This document shows positions 62,450 through 64,000 of a stretch of 64,000 bases of DNA, piece after piece. The notes beneath the pieces are model-generated. The model saw only the letters and a program-made list of their open reading frames with translations. It was not told the DNA's origin and did no database searches. Position 1 is the stretch's first letter. Each line of letters opens with the position of its first letter. Origin of the DNA: Piper betle (lineage: Eukaryota > Streptophyta > Magnoliopsida > Piperales > Piperaceae); assembly GCA_033002965.1 (NCBI GenBank), contig JAURVB010013808.1:1-64000 (forward strand). Reading direction: 5' to 3'. A program made the position numbers and the translations under genes.

Positions 62450-64000
62450 CTTAATCCTCTTCGATCATAGTGAAGCCATATAAAATGATGGCATTGTGGA
62501 ATATTAAATTCTACTGTCTAGATGATTATTTCAGACCATAAATAAAATGTTGTGAGTTGCATACTTTGTTCTCTTGGCATTGAACAAAAATTCTCGTGGG
62601 TTGTTGCATAAAAATTTCCTTATCTAATTTACCACCTAGAAGAGCGGTTTACATGTCCATTTGGTGTAATTCTATGTTTAAATGTTTTGCAATAGCTAAA
62701 ATTTTTCTTCGTAGTAAATTCTTTCCTGCTGGGTGTAGTCTTTAGCAACCAAACATGCTTTATACCTTTCAATTGTGTCAATGACTTTTCTTTTAATTTT
62801 GAAAATTAATTTATTGCCGATTGCTTTTTCACCCTTTAGGAAGATCAACTAAAATCTAAACTTTGTTGATTTTCATTGTCTACATTTCTTCCTTCATTGC
62901 CTTTTCCACAATTCACTAGCAAAACGTGAGAGTGCTTGTTGGAAATTTTTGGTTCATCATCATGTGATTCAACCAAATTTGTTTCCCCTTGAAGCATGAA
63001 AGTTTCATTCTTAAAGTCAAAACGACGTCGGGGAACCAGAATACGTTCACTTCGACACATTTGTCCAACATCAGGAATTTGAATATTTCTTTCATATCCA
63101 CTAGGATGTAATTCCTCTAATTGCTGCTAGTATCACCATCATCCATTTCAAATATATGAAGATCTTAATTGATTTAAACTCTATGTGAAATATCATTCCC
63201 CAAGAATGTTACAACCCTTGATTCAAGTTCAGTTATACTTCCATCTGCTTATTTATCAATGAACACATGCCCATTGGAGTGTTTAGGGTATCTAATAACG
63301 ATAAACTTTTTGCCTCATGGACCCAATTTGCCAAATTTGCTCGACAGATTGTGAACATAAGCAGCAGACCATTATGGTCTTAAATGACTTAGGTTAAGTT
63401 TGTGACCTATCCAAAGTTCATAAGATGGGAAAGAAACTAACTTTGTTGGTACTCGGTTAAGTACATAGGCAGCTGTGAAAGGAGCATCACCCCAGAATGA
63501 AATCAGAAGGTTAACTTGTGCAATCATTGACCTCACCATATCTAAAAGGCTCATATTCTTATGTTTAGCAACGCCATTTTACAGAGGAGTGTAAGAAATA
63601 GTTAATTGACAAACAATTACCTTTTCTCCGCATTACTCTCTAAACTGATTAAAGAGATACTCTTCGGCTTGATCTGGTCTCAAAGCCTTGATTTTGCTGA
63701 TGAGTTGATTTTCTGTCGTGTGTTGAAGATGTTTAAAGCAATCAAATGCTTTATACCTATGCGAAATTACATATACAACACCATAATGTGTGAAATCATT
63801 AATCAATGTAATAAAGTAATGAGCACCATATCTTGCCCTTATACTTATTAGGTCACAGATATTGGAATGTATTAATTGCAATGGAAGTTCATCTCTAGTA
63901 GCCTCACCATAAGCTTTCTAGTTGCTTTACCTGCTAAGCAATATTCTTATATGGGCAAGTCAATGTGAGTTAAAGGTTCAAAAAGACCCTCACATGCTGA
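62450..64000 (-). pseudogene. Ty1/copia polyprotein remnant (integrase to reverse transcriptase)
   Basis: Read on the minus strand from the right edge. Integrase core: RARYGAHYFITLINDFTHYG, ENQLISKIKALRPDQAEEYL (63633-63881). Next, MVRSMIAQVNLLISFWGDAP, AAYVLNRVPTK and ELWIGHKLNLSHLRP (63372-63554); a variable linker with RSERILVPRRRFDFKNETF (about 62845-63101); then reverse transcriptase pieces KGEKAIGNKLIFKIKRK, ERYKACLVAKDYTQQE (about 62700-62840), LAIAKHLNIELHQMDM, KEIFMQQP (about 62600-62700) and IYGLK...FHNAIILYGFTMIEED (about 62465-62560). Frameshifts and stops separate the parts. Gag and the 5' LTR would lie beyond the window; homology ends abruptly near 62460, before the YVDD motif. 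Confidence 0.85.

Overview
This is plant nuclear DNA, most likely from a eudicot. It holds one multi-exon host gene with GT-AG introns, set in layers of LTR retrotransposons with 5-bp target-site duplications (TSDs), plus DNA-transposon derivatives, microsatellites and AT-rich spacer. The species cannot be named from the sequence alone.

Host gene (about 6.8-12.0 kb, + strand): a 12-exon canonical nuclear poly(A) polymerase (PAPS type). Exon phases, catalytic aspartates, RNA-binding region, nuclear localisation signal and C-terminus can all be followed. Exons 1 and 9 are each exactly one base short, both at short A or T runs. The copy is therefore either a recent pseudogene or carries two homopolymer assembly errors.

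Retrotransposon families, with working names used below. Family C is a Ty3/gypsy chromovirus: a decayed LTR at 1-2129, a fragment at about 14.99-15.36 kb, a decayed minus-strand LTR at 17.03-18.96 kb, and a young internally deleted element at 26804-31737 with TSD AAAAT. Family D at 19436-33224 is a non-coding element in tandem: six LTRs and five roughly 400-bp internal domains, the whole array bounded by one TSD (GGACA). The young C element sits inside its fifth internal domain. Family A at 35095-61977 (minus strand) is a large non-coding element with LTRs of about 3.1 kb and a tRNA-Met primer site. It hosts two Athila/Tat-type Ty3 elements (family B: B1 at 40666-45896 and B2 at 47802-57108, TSD TCTAT), a solo B LTR at 37890-39172 (TSD TGTTA) and a roughly 1-kb DNA transposon at 59242-60274. 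A solo LTR of another family lies at 3831-5915 (TSD GTAAC). A Ty3-like LTR starting near 33778 abuts A. A broken Ty1/copia polyprotein runs off the right edge.

DNA-transposon derivatives: a hAT-like element at 14298-15970 that carries a piece of family C LTR, and the 59.2-60.3 kb element, whose empty site is visible in the other LTR of element A.

No rRNA, tRNA, CRISPR or bacterial operon structure was seen. The long ORFs in the GC-rich blocks are compositional. The observations most worth a second look are the six-LTR array in a single TSD, the LTR-integrase fusion ORF, the hairpin and block conserved between LTR families A and C, the foldback in the 59.7 kb element, and the paired single-base exon deletions in the poly(A) polymerase.
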